Below, in pieces: positions 40,905-49,416 of a stretch of DNA of 64,000 bases. The position numbers and the translations under genes were made by a program. The DNA is from Agromyces hippuratus (GTDB lineage Bacteria; Actinomycetota; Actinomycetes; Actinomycetales; Microbacteriaceae). Location: contig NZ_JACCFI010000001.1 in assembly GCF_013410355.1 (NCBI RefSeq), positions 3,596,001 to 3,660,000 on the forward strand, given 5' to 3'. The notes under the pieces were generated by a model, which saw nothing but the letters and a program-made list of their open reading frames with translations, had not been told where the DNA came from and did no database searches. Numbering within the stretch: the stretch's first letter is position 1; each line of letters starts with the position of its first letter.

Positions 40905-41113
40905 CCGAGGAACCGCGTCAGCGCGTCGAACGCGCCGGCGGGCGGGCGCGCCGGGCACGACTCACACCTGCGCCGGGCTCCGATCCCTCGCCCGAGGCCC
41001 CGGTCGACCGGCCCGACGAACCGGCGACGCCGCGCAAGCAGAAGGCCGGCCCCGGGTCACCCGACGACGAACGCCTGACCCGCGACCGGCCTCCCCACTG
41101 GAAGCAGACCTGA
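40901..41113 (+). CDS. 70-residue basic disordered protein coupled to the helicase-like gene
   Basis: A 70-residue hydrophilic protein rich in Arg, Pro and Glu, ending DDERLTRDRPPHWKQT, the best-defined part. Start ATG overlaps the preceding stop (ATGA), so translation is coupled and a shared function is likely. No domain is recognised; the composition suggests disorder with a short C-terminal recognition motif around RPPHW. The stop codon directly abuts the mscL stop on the other strand with no spacer. Confidence 0.65.
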   Translation: MTEEPRQRVERAGGRARRARLTPAPGSDPSPEAPVDRPDEPATPRKQKAGPGSPDDERLTRDRPPHWKQT

Positions 41114-41527
41114 TCACTCCCGATGCGCGCCCGTGCCGCCCCGTTCGGCGAGCAGATCGCGGATCTGGGCGAGCACGGTGAGCTCGGTCTCGGGCTCTTC
41201 GGGGTCGGGCTGGCCCGCCTTGCGCTTGGCCTCGGCGCGCTCCTTGAAGTGATTCATCGGCATGACGAAGACGAAGTAGACGACGGCGGCGACGGCGAGG
41301 AACGAGATCACGGCGCCGATGATCGAGCCGTACGCGAAGGTCGCAGTGCCGAGCTTGAACGTCAGGTCGTTGAGGCTGTCTGCCTTGAACAGCAGACTGA
41401 TCAGCGGGTTGATGAGCCCTTCGACGATCGCGTTCACGACCGAGGTGAACGCGGCGCCGATGACGACCGCGACCGCGAGGTCGATGACGTTGCCCCGCAT
41501 GATGAATTCCTTGAAGCCCTTGATCAC
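41114..41527 (-). CDS. mscL: Large-conductance mechanosensitive channel
   Basis: A 137-residue MscL, matching the family length of about 136. It begins VIKGFKEFIMRGNVIDLAVAVVIGAAF in outline (N-terminal amphipathic helix then TM1), has a short periplasmic loop, TM2 (VISFLAVAAVVYFVFVM), and a charged C-terminal helix ending LAQIRDLLAE. It opens at high membrane tension as an osmotic safety valve. The GTG at 41527 follows GGGGGAG; the longer frame to 41599 is not needed. It is tail-to-tail with the 70-residue gene. Confidence 0.95.
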   Translation of the reverse strand: MIKGFKEFIMRGNVIDLAVAVVIGAAFTSVVNAIVEGLINPLISLLFKADSLNDLTFKLGTATFAYGSIIGAVISFLAVAAVVYFVFVMPMNHFKERAEAKRKAGQPDPEEPETELTVLAQIRDLLAERGGTGAHRE

Positions 41528-41611
41528 GGCTCTCCCCCTTTGGTCGTCGGTGGATCCGAGTTCGGCGGATCCCGGTGTCGTGGGAACGACGGGCACCACG
41601 CTAGCCGAAGG

Positions 41612-41917
41612 TCACTTCGACGAGGACGACGACGAGGAGCCGCCGCCGGTCGTTCCGCCACCCGATGACGAGGCGGTGGAACCCGACGATGATCCACCGG
41701 AGCCCGACGACGAACCGGAACCGGACGACCCCGCTGCGCCGCTGCGGGAGTCGGTGCGGTAGAAGCCCGAGCCGTTGAAGGTCACGCCGATCGTGTTGAA
41801 GAGCTTGCGCAGCTTGCCGCCGCAGACCTCGCAGACCGTCAGCGTGTCGTCGGTGAACGCCTGGTGGATGTCGAAGGCGTTGTCGCACTCGGTGCAACGG
41901 TAGGAATACGTGGGCAT
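41612..41917 (-). CDS. FmdB-type zinc ribbon protein
   Basis: A 101-residue protein. Residues 1-50 form the FmdB regulatory zinc ribbon with C8-x2-C11 and C29-x2-C32 and the usual LRKLFNTIGVTFNGSGFYRTD end. From about residue 58 the chain is an unbroken Ser/Gly-rich tail. FmdB-type proteins are widespread small zinc proteins of unclear function, often regulatory. The ATG at 41917 follows GGAAG. It lies between mscL and the cyclo-ligase on the same strand. Confidence 0.93.
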   Translation of the reverse strand: MPTYSYRCTECDNAFDIHQAFTDDTLTVCEVCGGKLRKLFNTIGVTFNGSGFYRTDSRSGAAGSSGSGSSSGSGGSSSGSTASSSGGGTTGGGSSSSSSSK

Positions 41918-41960
41918 GGAGCTTCTTCCGATCTCGGGTGACGCGCCGGCCCGCAGCCGG

Positions 41961-42539
41961 TCAGAACGCGATGATGCGCGTGGGCGTCACGACGCCGTTG
42001 ACGCCTTGATCGTGCACCTCACGCGGCACGGTCTCGACGAACTCGCTGTCGAAGACCACGGCGTACACCGGGGGACATTTTCCCATTGATCCGAGGGTCT
42101 TGTCGAAATAGCCCCTGCCCCAGCCGAGCCGCATGCCCGTCGCGTCGATCGCGGCGGCCGGAACGATGATGAGATCGACGTCGTTGATGGCCATCGGACC
42201 GAGCAGTTCGCCGACGGGCTCGGGCGTGCCGTGGAGGCCGAGCGTCTCGGTCTCCTCCTCGCCGACGGTCCAGTCGAGCAGGCCGTCTTCGCGCGTGACG
42301 GGGAACAGCACGCGGATGCCGCGGGCCTCCGCCCAGTTCACGAACGGGCGCGTGTTCGGCTCCGTCGGCATCGACAGGTAGCAGGAGATCGACTCCGCCT
42401 CGGTCGAGCCGATCAGCTCCTCGAGGCGCGCGGTGAAGCCCTCGGTCGCGAGCTCGCGCTCGTGCGCGGGCATGTTCCGGCGTCGCTCGCGCAGTTCGGC
42501 GCGGAGGATGCGCTTGTCCACATCCGGTTCGTCGGGCAT
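41961..42539 (-). CDS. 5-formyltetrahydrofolate cyclo-ligase
   Basis: A 192-residue enzyme that converts 5-formyl-THF to 5,10-methenyl-THF with ATP. Marks: DKRILRAELRERRRNM at the N-terminus, ISCYLSMPTEPNTRP, RVLFPVTREDGLLDW, and the ATP-binding segment GMRLGWGRGYFDKTL. TAGGAT (42552-42547) lies seven bases before the ATG at 42539, a leaderless start, back-to-back with the galU promoter. Confidence 0.94.
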   Translation of the reverse strand: MPDEPDVDKRILRAELRERRRNMPAHERELATEGFTARLEELIGSTEAESISCYLSMPTEPNTRPFVNWAEARGIRVLFPVTREDGLLDWTVGEEETETLGLHGTPEPVGELLGPMAINDVDLIIVPAAAIDATGMRLGWGRGYFDKTLGSMGKCPPVYAVVFDSEFVETVPREVHDQGVNGVVTPTRIIAF

Positions 42540-42602
42540 GGCACACATCCTAGGACGAAGCGGCTGGAACGCCTCAGAAGGGCGGCGGGTACGCTGAGTC
42601 GC

Positions 42603-43502
42603 ATGACTCAACGGATCACGAAGGCCGTCATCCCGGCGGCTGGACTCGGCACTCGCTTCCTGCCTGCGACGAAGGCGATGCCCAAGGAGATGCTCCCGGT
42701 CGTCGATCGGCCCGCCATCCAGTACGTCGTCGAAGAGGCGGTCAGCGCCGGCCTCACCGACGTGCTGATGGTGACGGGGCGCAACAAGAACGCGCTCGAG
42801 AATCACTTCGACCGCGTCGCCGAACTCGAGGCGACCCTCGAGGCCAAGGGCGACACCGCGAAGCTCGCGAAGGTCAACGAGTCGACCGACCTCGCCGACA
42901 TCCACTACGTGCGCCAGGGCGACCCCCTCGGGCTCGGGCACGCGGTGCTCCGCGCCCGCATGCACGTCGGCAACGAGCCGTTCGCCGTGCTGCTCGGCGA
43001 CGACATCATCGACGCCCGCGACACCCTGCTGACGCGCATGCTCGAGGAGCAGGGTGCGCGCAACGCCTCGATCGTCGCGCTCCTCGAGGTCGACCCCGAC
43101 TCGATCCACCTCTACGGCGCCGCAGCGGTCGAAGCGACCGACGACCCCGACGTCGTGCGCGTCACGGGCCTCGTCGAGAAGCCGGCCAAGGAGGTCGCGC
43201 CCTCGAACTACGCGGTCATCGGCCGCTACGTGCTGAAGCCCGAGGTGTTCGGCATCCTCGAGCACACTCCGCCGGGAAAGGGCGGCGAGATCCAGCTGAC
43301 CGACGCGCTCATGACCATGGCGGGCGATGTCGAGGGCACCGGCGGCGTGTACGGCGTCGTCTTCCGCGGTCGTCGCTACGACACCGGCGACAAGCTCGAC
43401 TACATCAAGGCGGTCATCCAGCTCGCAGCGGATCGTGACGACCTCGGACCCGATCTCCGCCCGTGGCTCGTCGAATACGTGGCAGGACTCGATACAGTCT
43501 GA
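42603..43502 (+). CDS. galU: UTP-glucose-1-phosphate uridylyltransferase
   Basis: A 299-residue nucleotidyltransferase producing UDP-glucose for cell-wall and exopolysaccharide synthesis. It shows KAVIPAAGLGTRFLPATKAMPKEMLPVVDRP in outline (G-x-G-T-R and the K of the signature), QGDPLGLGHAVL, FAVLLGDDII, VEKPAKEVAPSNYAVIGRYV and GKGGEIQLTDAL. TACGCT (42590-42595) is seven bases before the ATG, leaderless. It is divergent from the cyclo-ligase and followed two bases later by an acetyltransferase gene. Confidence 0.96.
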   Translation: MTQRITKAVIPAAGLGTRFLPATKAMPKEMLPVVDRPAIQYVVEEAVSAGLTDVLMVTGRNKNALENHFDRVAELEATLEAKGDTAKLAKVNESTDLADIHYVRQGDPLGLGHAVLRARMHVGNEPFAVLLGDDIIDARDTLLTRMLEEQGARNASIVALLEVDPDSIHLYGAAAVEATDDPDVVRVTGLVEKPAKEVAPSNYAVIGRYVLKPEVFGILEHTPPGKGGEIQLTDALMTMAGDVEGTGGVYGVVFRGRRYDTGDKLDYIKAVIQLAADRDDLGPDLRPWLVEYVAGLDTV

Positions 43503-43504
43503 GC

Positions 43505-44167
43505 ATGCCCGCAGTCGCCGTGCCCACCCTGCGAGACGGCGACGTCACGCTGCGACCCATCCGCGTCCGTGACGCGAAACCCCTCGAGCGCGTGCTGCTC
43601 GCCAACCGAGGGTGGCTCCGACAGTGGGAGGCGACGTATCCGGGCGGCGGCTCGGTGATCGACACCCGAGGCAGCATCCGCAACCTGCTGGCCCACGCGC
43701 GCAGCGGCCACGCGCTGCCGTTCGTCATCGAGGTCGACGGCGTGCTGGTCGGGCAGTTGAACGTCTCCTCGATCACGTACGGCTCGCTGTCGTCGGCGAC
43801 GATCGGTTATTGGGTCGCCCAGGAGGTCGCCGGGCGCGGCATCACGCCGACGGCGGTGGCGCTCGCCACCGACTACTGCTTCAGCGTGCTGCGGCTGCAT
43901 CGCATGGAGATCTGCATCCGGCCCGAGAACGGGCCGTCGCTCAGGGTGGTCGAGAAGCTCGGCTTCCGCTACGAGGGGCTCCGGCGGCGGTTCATCCACA
44001 TCAACGGGGTCTGGAGCGACCACTTCGCGTTCGCGCTCGTGGCCGAGGAGGTGCCGCGCGGCGTGCTCCGGCGTTGGCGCGCGGGGCTCGTGCCCGAGGG
44101 GCTCGCGCGGGTGAGCGACGAGGATCGCGCGGCATCCGCGCACCCCTTGCAGCTGCCCGATCGGTGA
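43505..44167 (+). CDS. RimJ/RimL-type GNAT acetyltransferase
   Basis: A 220-residue GNAT protein with GDVTLRPIRVRDA at the start, IGYWVAQEVAGRGI for acetyl-CoA, and HRMEICIRPENGPSLRVVEKLGFRYEGLRR in outline, the RimJ/RimL pattern for ribosomal-protein or other N-terminal acetylation. TACAGT (43494-43499), inside the last galU codons, is six bases before the ATG, so it has its own leaderless promoter. The galU-rimJ-like pair followed by the next membrane gene is a common actinobacterial order. Confidence 0.92.
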   Translation: MPAVAVPTLRDGDVTLRPIRVRDAKPLERVLLANRGWLRQWEATYPGGGSVIDTRGSIRNLLAHARSGHALPFVIEVDGVLVGQLNVSSITYGSLSSATIGYWVAQEVAGRGITPTAVALATDYCFSVLRLHRMEICIRPENGPSLRVVEKLGFRYEGLRRRFIHINGVWSDHFAFALVAEEVPRGVLRRWRAGLVPEGLARVSDEDRAASAHPLQLPDR

Positions 44168-44219
44168 ACACGCGGGCGTCGAGTACGTCCGAAGGCATGC
44201 AGTGACCTAGCGTTGTCCC

Positions 44220-45266
44220 ATGGACGTGATCGGTGGGGGGCTGCTCGTGGCTGTTGCAGCCGCGCTGTGGATCGCGTACCTCCTGCCGAACTGGCTGCGG
44301 CGTCGCCAGTACATGGCCACCGAGCGCAACGCGGTGCGGCTCCAGCAGACGCTGCGCATCCTCGCCGAGACCGCCGAGACGCCCGAGCCTGTGCGAGTCG
44401 AGGCGACGGCGCGCGAGGTCGCGGCGCAGCAGCGCATCCTGCAGCAGCGCGAGGCGACGGCCCGACTCACGGCGGAGGCCGAGGAGCGCGAGGCGCTCGC
44501 CGAGCGCTGGGCCGCCGAAGGCGCCGTGGATGCCGCGCGCCTTCGTGTCGGCGTGGTGCTCGCCGCTGCCGCCGCAGCGACGGAGCCGATCGCCATCATC
44601 GCGCCCGCAGAGGTGCCGGCGGCTCCGGTGCAGAGCCCCCGGTCGCCGCAGAGCGTCCTCGCCCGCAAGCGGCTTCGTCGCGGACGGGCGCTGTGCTCGC
44701 TCCTGCTGCTCGCCTCGCTCCTCACCGTCATCGGCGGTGGCATCGCCGCCGCGCTCGGCGCCTCGCTCATCACACCGGTGATCGGCGCGGCGGGCATGGC
44801 GCTCGCGTTCGCGGGCCTCGTCAGGCTCGCACGGGTACGCCCGGCGGCTCAGGTCGCAGCTCGGCCGGCGACCGTCGTCGAGGCGCGGCCGTTCGAGCCC
44901 ATCGATCTCGTCGAGCCCGAATCACCCGCCGACGGCTGGGTGCCGCAGCCGCTGCCGCGACCGCTGCACCTCTCGAGGGGCACGATCGCCGCGATGGCGA
45001 TGGCCTCCATCGACGCGGCGGCGGAGCTGAAGCGAGCGGAGACCGGCGACGACATCGCGCGTCGTGCGGCGGAGCTGGAGCCCGAACTGCCCGTCATCAC
45101 GCCGGCAGCGGCCGCCTCGGCAGCGGCGGCGCGTGCGCGGCCCGCGACCTCGGTGCCGGCCGACGCGCCGGTCAGCCCGTATTCGCGCATGGGCATCATC
45201 GACGAGGCGCAGCCCGGATTCGACGACCTCGACGCCGTGCTGCGTCGTCGCCGCCAGGCCGGTTGA
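44220..45266 (+). CDS. Membrane protein with coiled-coil and Ala-rich tail, unknown function
   Basis: A 348-residue protein. The N-terminal helix (GGLLVAVAAALWIAYLLPNWLRRRQYM) is followed by a long charged, probably coiled-coil stretch (about 38-105), two more hydrophobic segments (about 160-200) and an Ala/Pro-rich cytoplasmic tail ending FDDLDAVLRRRRQAG. No enzymatic motif is seen. TAGCGT (44208-44213) lies six bases before the ATG, leaderless. It is the third gene of the galU group; envelope or division scaffolding is a guess from topology only. Confidence 0.75.
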   Translation: MDVIGGGLLVAVAAALWIAYLLPNWLRRRQYMATERNAVRLQQTLRILAETAETPEPVRVEATAREVAAQQRILQQREATARLTAEAEEREALAERWAAEGAVDAARLRVGVVLAAAAAATEPIAIIAPAEVPAAPVQSPRSPQSVLARKRLRRGRALCSLLLLASLLTVIGGGIAAALGASLITPVIGAAGMALAFAGLVRLARVRPAAQVAARPATVVEARPFEPIDLVEPESPADGWVPQPLPRPLHLSRGTIAAMAMASIDAAAELKRAETGDDIARRAAELEPELPVITPAAAASAAAARARPATSVPADAPVSPYSRMGIIDEAQPGFDDLDAVLRRRRQAG

Positions 45267-45329
45267 CCGGGCCGAGCGACCCGGATGGTCTGAACCACCG
45301 ACTGCGGGATGATAGGCTTTTTCTCGCTC

Positions 45330-45402
45330 GGGCCCTTGGCGCAGCTGGTAGCGCGCCTCGTTCGCATCGAGGAGGTCAGGAGTTCGAATCTCCTAGGGTC
45401 CA
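45330..45402 (+). tRNA. tRNA-Ala, anticodon CGC
   Basis: Cloverleaf: acceptor GGGCCCT with AGGGTCC, D arm GCGC/GCGC around AGCTGGTA, anticodon stem CCTCG/CGAGG with loop TTCGCAT giving CGC, T arm with TTCGAAT. Discriminator A at 45402; CCA is not encoded (CCG follows). TAGGCT (45313-45318) is a likely -10 box. Confidence 0.93.
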
Positions 45403-45408
45403 CCGAGT

Positions 45409-45439
45409 CGAAGGGCTCCCGCCATGCGGGAGCCCTTCG
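45409..45439 (+). terminator. Terminator of tRNA-Ala
   Basis: Perfect 14-bp stem CGAAGGGCTCCCGC with three-base loop CAT, starting seven bases after the tRNA, followed by TGCATTTC. Confidence 0.88.
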
Positions 45440-45654
45440 TGCATTTCGGCCGCACCTGGATCATGCGGCACCACGAACCCGGCGCTGCGCTGGGTGGCCG
45501 CGGTCGCGGCCCTCGTGCTCGTGACGGCGTTCGCCGATCCCGTCGCGGCGACGCGCTACGTCGGCGCGTTCGTCGGCACCGCACTGATCGCACGCCGGCA
45601 GGAACGCGGCGGTCCGCTCCGCGCCTGAGCCGCCGGGGACATAGGGTTGAACGG

Positions 45655-47148
45655 ATGTCGCAAGCGCCAGAGACCCGGTCGATCACCCTCCCCGAAGGCC
45701 ACCGTTGGCGCGCCTACTGGGTGTGCGTCGCCGTCGCCGCGCTCACGATCCTCGACCTGTCGAAAGTCAACGTGGGGCTCCCGGCCATCGAGGACGCCTT
45801 CGGTGCCGGCTCGACGGAACTCCAGCTCATCGTCGCCGGTTACGTGCTCACCTTCGGCCTGACGCTCGTGCCGGCCGGTCGCATCGGCGACCAGCGCTCG
45901 CGCAAGACGCTCTTCATCGTGGGCCTCAGCCTCTTCACGCTCACGAGCCTCGTCGCCGCGCTCGCGCCCAACGTCGAGGTGCTGCTCATCGCGCGCCTCC
46001 TGCAGGGCGTCGCCGCCGGCATTCAGATGCCGCAGGTGCTCGGCATCATCCAGGAGCTCTTCACCGGCAAGGAGCGCGGCAAGGCGTTCGGCCTCTTCGG
46101 TGCGACGATCGGCCTCGCAACGGCGTTCGGGCCGACCCTCGGCGGGCTGATGATCGCGATCGGCGGCCCTGAAGACGGCTGGCGGGGCATCTTCTGGATG
46201 AACGTGCCCCTCGCCCTCGCCGCGATCGCACTCGCGATCTGGCTGCTGCCGGTGACGAGGCATCCGTCGTCGAAGCCGCTCTCGCTCGACCCGGTCGGGC
46301 TCGTGCTCTTCGCCGTCACAGTGATCTCCCTCATGTGGCCGTTCCTCTTCACGACGGGCTCGCCGAGCGACAACCCGGCGCGCTGGTGGGTGCTCGTGCT
46401 GTTCGTCTTCGCGATCACGGCCTTCATCGCCTGGGAACGGCACTACGCGGCATCCGGCAGGCATCCGCTCGTACCGCTCGCCCTCTTCGGCGTGAGCTCC
46501 TTCCGCAACGGAACGGCGCTCGCGAGCGTGTACTTCGCGGCGATGCCGTCGATGTTCCTGCTGACGACGTTGTACCTGCAGCACGGCCTCGGGCTCGAGG
46601 CCGTCTTCGCGGGCATGGTCGGCATCGGCTTCGCACTCATGAGCGCCGTCGGCTCGTGGGTCGGCGGCACGCTCGTGAACCGCCTGGGCCGGCCGCTCGT
46701 CGTGTGGGGGCTCGCGCTGCTCCTGGTCGGCATCGGGCTGCTCGTGCTCTTCGCGCTCACGACGCCGCCCGCGGTCACGCCGTGGGCGATGGCGGGTGCC
46801 ATGGTGATCGGCGGTGCGGGCGGCGGCCTCGTCGTCTCCCCGAACCAGACCCTCACCCTCATGGACATCCCGGTCAAGCAGGGTGGTCTCGCCGGCTCGG
46901 TCGGCCAGCTCGGCCAGCGCATCGGCACGGCGATCGGCACGGCGGTCACGCTCTCGCTCTTCTACTCGACGATCTTCCGCGAGTCCGCCGGCGAGCCCGA
47001 CCTCACCGTCTACCACCACGCCTACGGCATCGGCATGCTCGCGGTCGCGATCTTCATTGCGATCGCCTTCGCGATCGGCGTCGCCGACCTCGGGGCACGG
47101 CGGCGGCAGCGCAGCGCGCTCGGTGGAACGGAGCCGGAGGCCGCCTGA
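45655..47148 (+). CDS. MFS exporter, DHA2 (EmrB/QacA) type
   Basis: A 497-residue 14-helix MFS exporter. It has DLSKVNVGLPAIEDAF in helix 1, GRIGDQRSRKTLF (motif A), RLLQGVAAGIQMPQVLGI, and FGPTLGGLM (motif C). A proton-driven drug exporter is likely; substrate unknown. TAGGGT (45642-45647) is seven bases before the ATG, leaderless; the frame open to 45424 is a shadow. Lone gene, convergent with the AlkD-type gene. Confidence 0.9.
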   Translation: MSQAPETRSITLPEGHRWRAYWVCVAVAALTILDLSKVNVGLPAIEDAFGAGSTELQLIVAGYVLTFGLTLVPAGRIGDQRSRKTLFIVGLSLFTLTSLVAALAPNVEVLLIARLLQGVAAGIQMPQVLGIIQELFTGKERGKAFGLFGATIGLATAFGPTLGGLMIAIGGPEDGWRGIFWMNVPLALAAIALAIWLLPVTRHPSSKPLSLDPVGLVLFAVTVISLMWPFLFTTGSPSDNPARWWVLVLFVFAITAFIAWERHYAASGRHPLVPLALFGVSSFRNGTALASVYFAAMPSMFLLTTLYLQHGLGLEAVFAGMVGIGFALMSAVGSWVGGTLVNRLGRPLVVWGLALLLVGIGLLVLFALTTPPAVTPWAMAGAMVIGGAGGGLVVSPNQTLTLMDIPVKQGGLAGSVGQLGQRIGTAIGTAVTLSLFYSTIFRESAGEPDLTVYHHAYGIGMLAVAIFIAIAFAIGVADLGARRRQRSALGGTEPEAA

Positions 47149-47203
47149 CGAGGCCGCGCCCGGCAGCCGCGTCGGCCGCGGGGGCGCCTGCGTCGCGACC
47201 GGC

Positions 47204-47896
47204 TCAGCGGATCGCGAGCAGCCGGGAGCGCTCGGGCTTGTCGTAGTGCTCGATCGCGGAGCGCAGCGCGACCCGTGGCATCGTCGCGGCGTGGCGCTCG
47301 ACGAACGTCGTGAGCCGCTCGCGATCGAGGTCGCCGGCGGCCCGGAGCACCCAGCCGAGCGCCTTCTGCACGAGCGGCTCGGGATCGTCCGCGAGGGTCT
47401 CGGAGAGCTCGAACGCGTCGTCGAGCTCACCGCGGCGGAGGAACGCGAACGTCGACACGAGTGCGGTGCGGCGTTCGGGCCAGAACGCGGATGCCGCGAG
47501 CCGGGCGAGCGGCGAGCGATCGCGTTCGATCAGGTACGCGCCGATGACGTCGCGGGCGGCGAGGTCGACGAGGTCCCACTGGTCGATGCGGTCGTGTCGG
47601 CGCAGGTAGAGCTCGTACAGCTCGTCGCGCCGCTCGGCCCCCGTCTTCGGTCGTGCCGCGCATTTGCCCATGATGCTGCAGGCGAGGGCGCGCACCTCGT
47701 GCGTCGACTGCTCGAGCAGCGTCTCGAGCTCGCCTGCCGGCAGGTCGAGTGCCGTCTTCGCGAGCTCGAACACGGCACCCATGCGCACCCCGATGAACGG
47801 GGCATCCGGGTCGAGTGGGAAGTAGCGCGTGTACTTCTCGCGCTCCTCCTCGCTCGCGAGCGCCTCGAGTGCGTCGATGAGCTCCGTGGCATCCAC
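47204..47896 (-). CDS. DNA alkylation repair (AlkD-like HEAT-repeat) protein
   Basis: A 230-residue all-helical protein of the AlkC/AlkD glycosylase superfamily, which removes alkylated bases without flipping. It shows YTRYFPLDPDAPFIGVRMG near the start (K-[YQ]-F-K-type region with GVR/GVRMG), then IDQWDLVDLAARDVIG with the conserved W-D-x-V-D, and PLVQKALGWVLRA containing the K-A-x-x-W. Start GTG at 47896 follows GGGAGGG. It lies 23 bases after the MFS stop on the same strand and may be co-transcribed. Confidence 0.88.
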   Translation of the reverse strand: MDATELIDALEALASEEEREKYTRYFPLDPDAPFIGVRMGAVFELAKTALDLPAGELETLLEQSTHEVRALACSIMGKCAARPKTGAERRDELYELYLRRHDRIDQWDLVDLAARDVIGAYLIERDRSPLARLAASAFWPERRTALVSTFAFLRRGELDDAFELSETLADDPEPLVQKALGWVLRAAGDLDRERLTTFVERHAATMPRVALRSAIEHYDKPERSRLLAIR

Positions 47897-47919
47897 GTCG
47901 CGCCCTCCCGTCGTCGGGA

Positions 47920-49368
47920 TCAGCGTACGGCGGCGGCGGCCTCCACGACAGGGGCGTCGGAGAACGCGAGCTTCGGCACGAAGGCGAGCAGCACGGCCGC
48001 CAGCGCCGCCGTGAGTCCGCACACGAGCCAGACGGTGACGTACCCGCCGAAGGCGCCGGCAGTGCCCGTCGCCGCCTCGCCTGCGGCGCCGAGCAGCGCG
48101 ATGCCGAAGACGCACGAGGCGATGGCGCCGCCGACGGTCTTCACGGAGTTCGTGAGGCCGGTCGCGACACCGGTCTGATGGGCAGGGGCGGCTGCCGCGG
48201 CTGCGGCCGGGAGTGCCGCGACGAGCGCGCCCGAGCCGATGCCGGCGATCACCATGTTCGCGAGCACCTGCGCGTACCCGTCGTGGAACGGCAGGAAGAG
48301 CAGGTAGCCGATCGCGACGAGCGAGCTCGCGCCGATGAGGGCGACGCGCGGCGTGACCCAGCGGGTCGCGAGCGGGAAGAGCATCGCGCCGACCACGAGC
48401 GAGAGCACGTACGCGCCGACCAGGATCGACGTCTGCCCGGTCGTCGCGCTGAGCCCGAAGCCGTACGCCGAGGCGTCCGTGCGGGCGAAGGTCGAGAGGG
48501 GCGCCTGCGCGCCGAGCACGCTGACGCCGAAGAGCCCGGCAGTGAGGAAGATCGGCCACAGGGTGGGCTCGCGGAACATGCGCACGTCGATGAGCGGGTC
48601 GGGGTGCTTCAGCTCGTACCGCGCGAACGGGATCACGAGCAGGGCGCCGAGCGCCACGAGCGCCCACGAGAGCAGGTCGGCCGGGCCGTTCAGGCGCATG
48701 AAGCTGAGCCCGCCCGTGAGCGAGAGCAGAGCGAGCGAGATGAGGATGAGCCCACCGGTGTCGAGCGTGCCGCCGGTGAGGTCGGGCGACTCCTTCACGC
48801 CGAACAGCACGACGAAGAGGCAGGCGACCACGGCTACGGCCGGCACGAGGAGCAGCACCTGCATGGGGAGCAGTTCGGCGAGGGCGCCCGCCGAGAGCGC
48901 ACCGGCGATCGCGCCGAGCTCGAGGGCCGCGACGAGCAGGCCCGCCGCCTTGCGGGTCATCGCCGCCGGGCGGTCGGCCGAGCGGCTGCGCGACCAGATG
49001 AGGGCGATCTCGAGAGGCAGCCAGACGACGTAGAACCCCTGCAGCGCCCACGCGACGAGGAACACCCAGAACTGGTCGGTGAAGGCGAGCGCGATCGAGG
49101 CGACGGCGGTGACCGCCGTCGACCACACGAGCATGCGCTTGTGGCCGACCATGTCGCCGAGCTTCGCGAACGCCGGCACGACGAGCGCCGAGAGCATGAG
49201 CTGCGTGCCTTCGAGCCAATTGACGTCGGCGTCGTGGATGCCGAGGTGCCGGGCGATGTCGGTGAGCAGCGGCGTGTAGTAGCCCTGCAGGATGCCGCTG
49301 GTGAACTCGACGAACGCGAGGAATCCGACGATCGCGGCGACGGGGCCGAGTCTGGCAGCGCGCTTCAT
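47920..49368 (-). CDS. MFS transporter (14-TM type)
   Basis: A 482-residue MFS protein with GYYTPLLTDIARHLG in helix 1, LGDMVGHKRMLVWS (motif A), and NSVKTVGGAIASCVFG near the end. It differs from the other two DHA2 exporters in the window and lacks a clear motif C. ATG at 49368 follows GAAGGAG; TAGGGT (49402-49397) is a probable -10 box giving a leader of about 20 bases. Substrate unknown. Confidence 0.88.
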   Translation of the reverse strand: MKRAARLGPVAAIVGFLAFVEFTSGILQGYYTPLLTDIARHLGIHDADVNWLEGTQLMLSALVVPAFAKLGDMVGHKRMLVWSTAVTAVASIALAFTDQFWVFLVAWALQGFYVVWLPLEIALIWSRSRSADRPAAMTRKAAGLLVAALELGAIAGALSAGALAELLPMQVLLLVPAVAVVACLFVVLFGVKESPDLTGGTLDTGGLILISLALLSLTGGLSFMRLNGPADLLSWALVALGALLVIPFARYELKHPDPLIDVRMFREPTLWPIFLTAGLFGVSVLGAQAPLSTFARTDASAYGFGLSATTGQTSILVGAYVLSLVVGAMLFPLATRWVTPRVALIGASSLVAIGYLLFLPFHDGYAQVLANMVIAGIGSGALVAALPAAAAAAAPAHQTGVATGLTNSVKTVGGAIASCVFGIALLGAAGEAATGTAGAFGGYVTVWLVCGLTAALAAVLLAFVPKLAFSDAPVVEAAAAVR

Positions 49369-49416
49369 CGGGGCTCCTTCGGGATGGGGTGGATTCACCC
49401 TAGTGGGTCATCCGTC

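Noticed and set aside
37131..41113. Anti-phage defence operon (helicase-nuclease type)
   Set aside because: Both catalytic centres look lost and neighbours are mscL and sulfur genes, with no other defence gene; kept as an unexplained pseudo-helicase instead.
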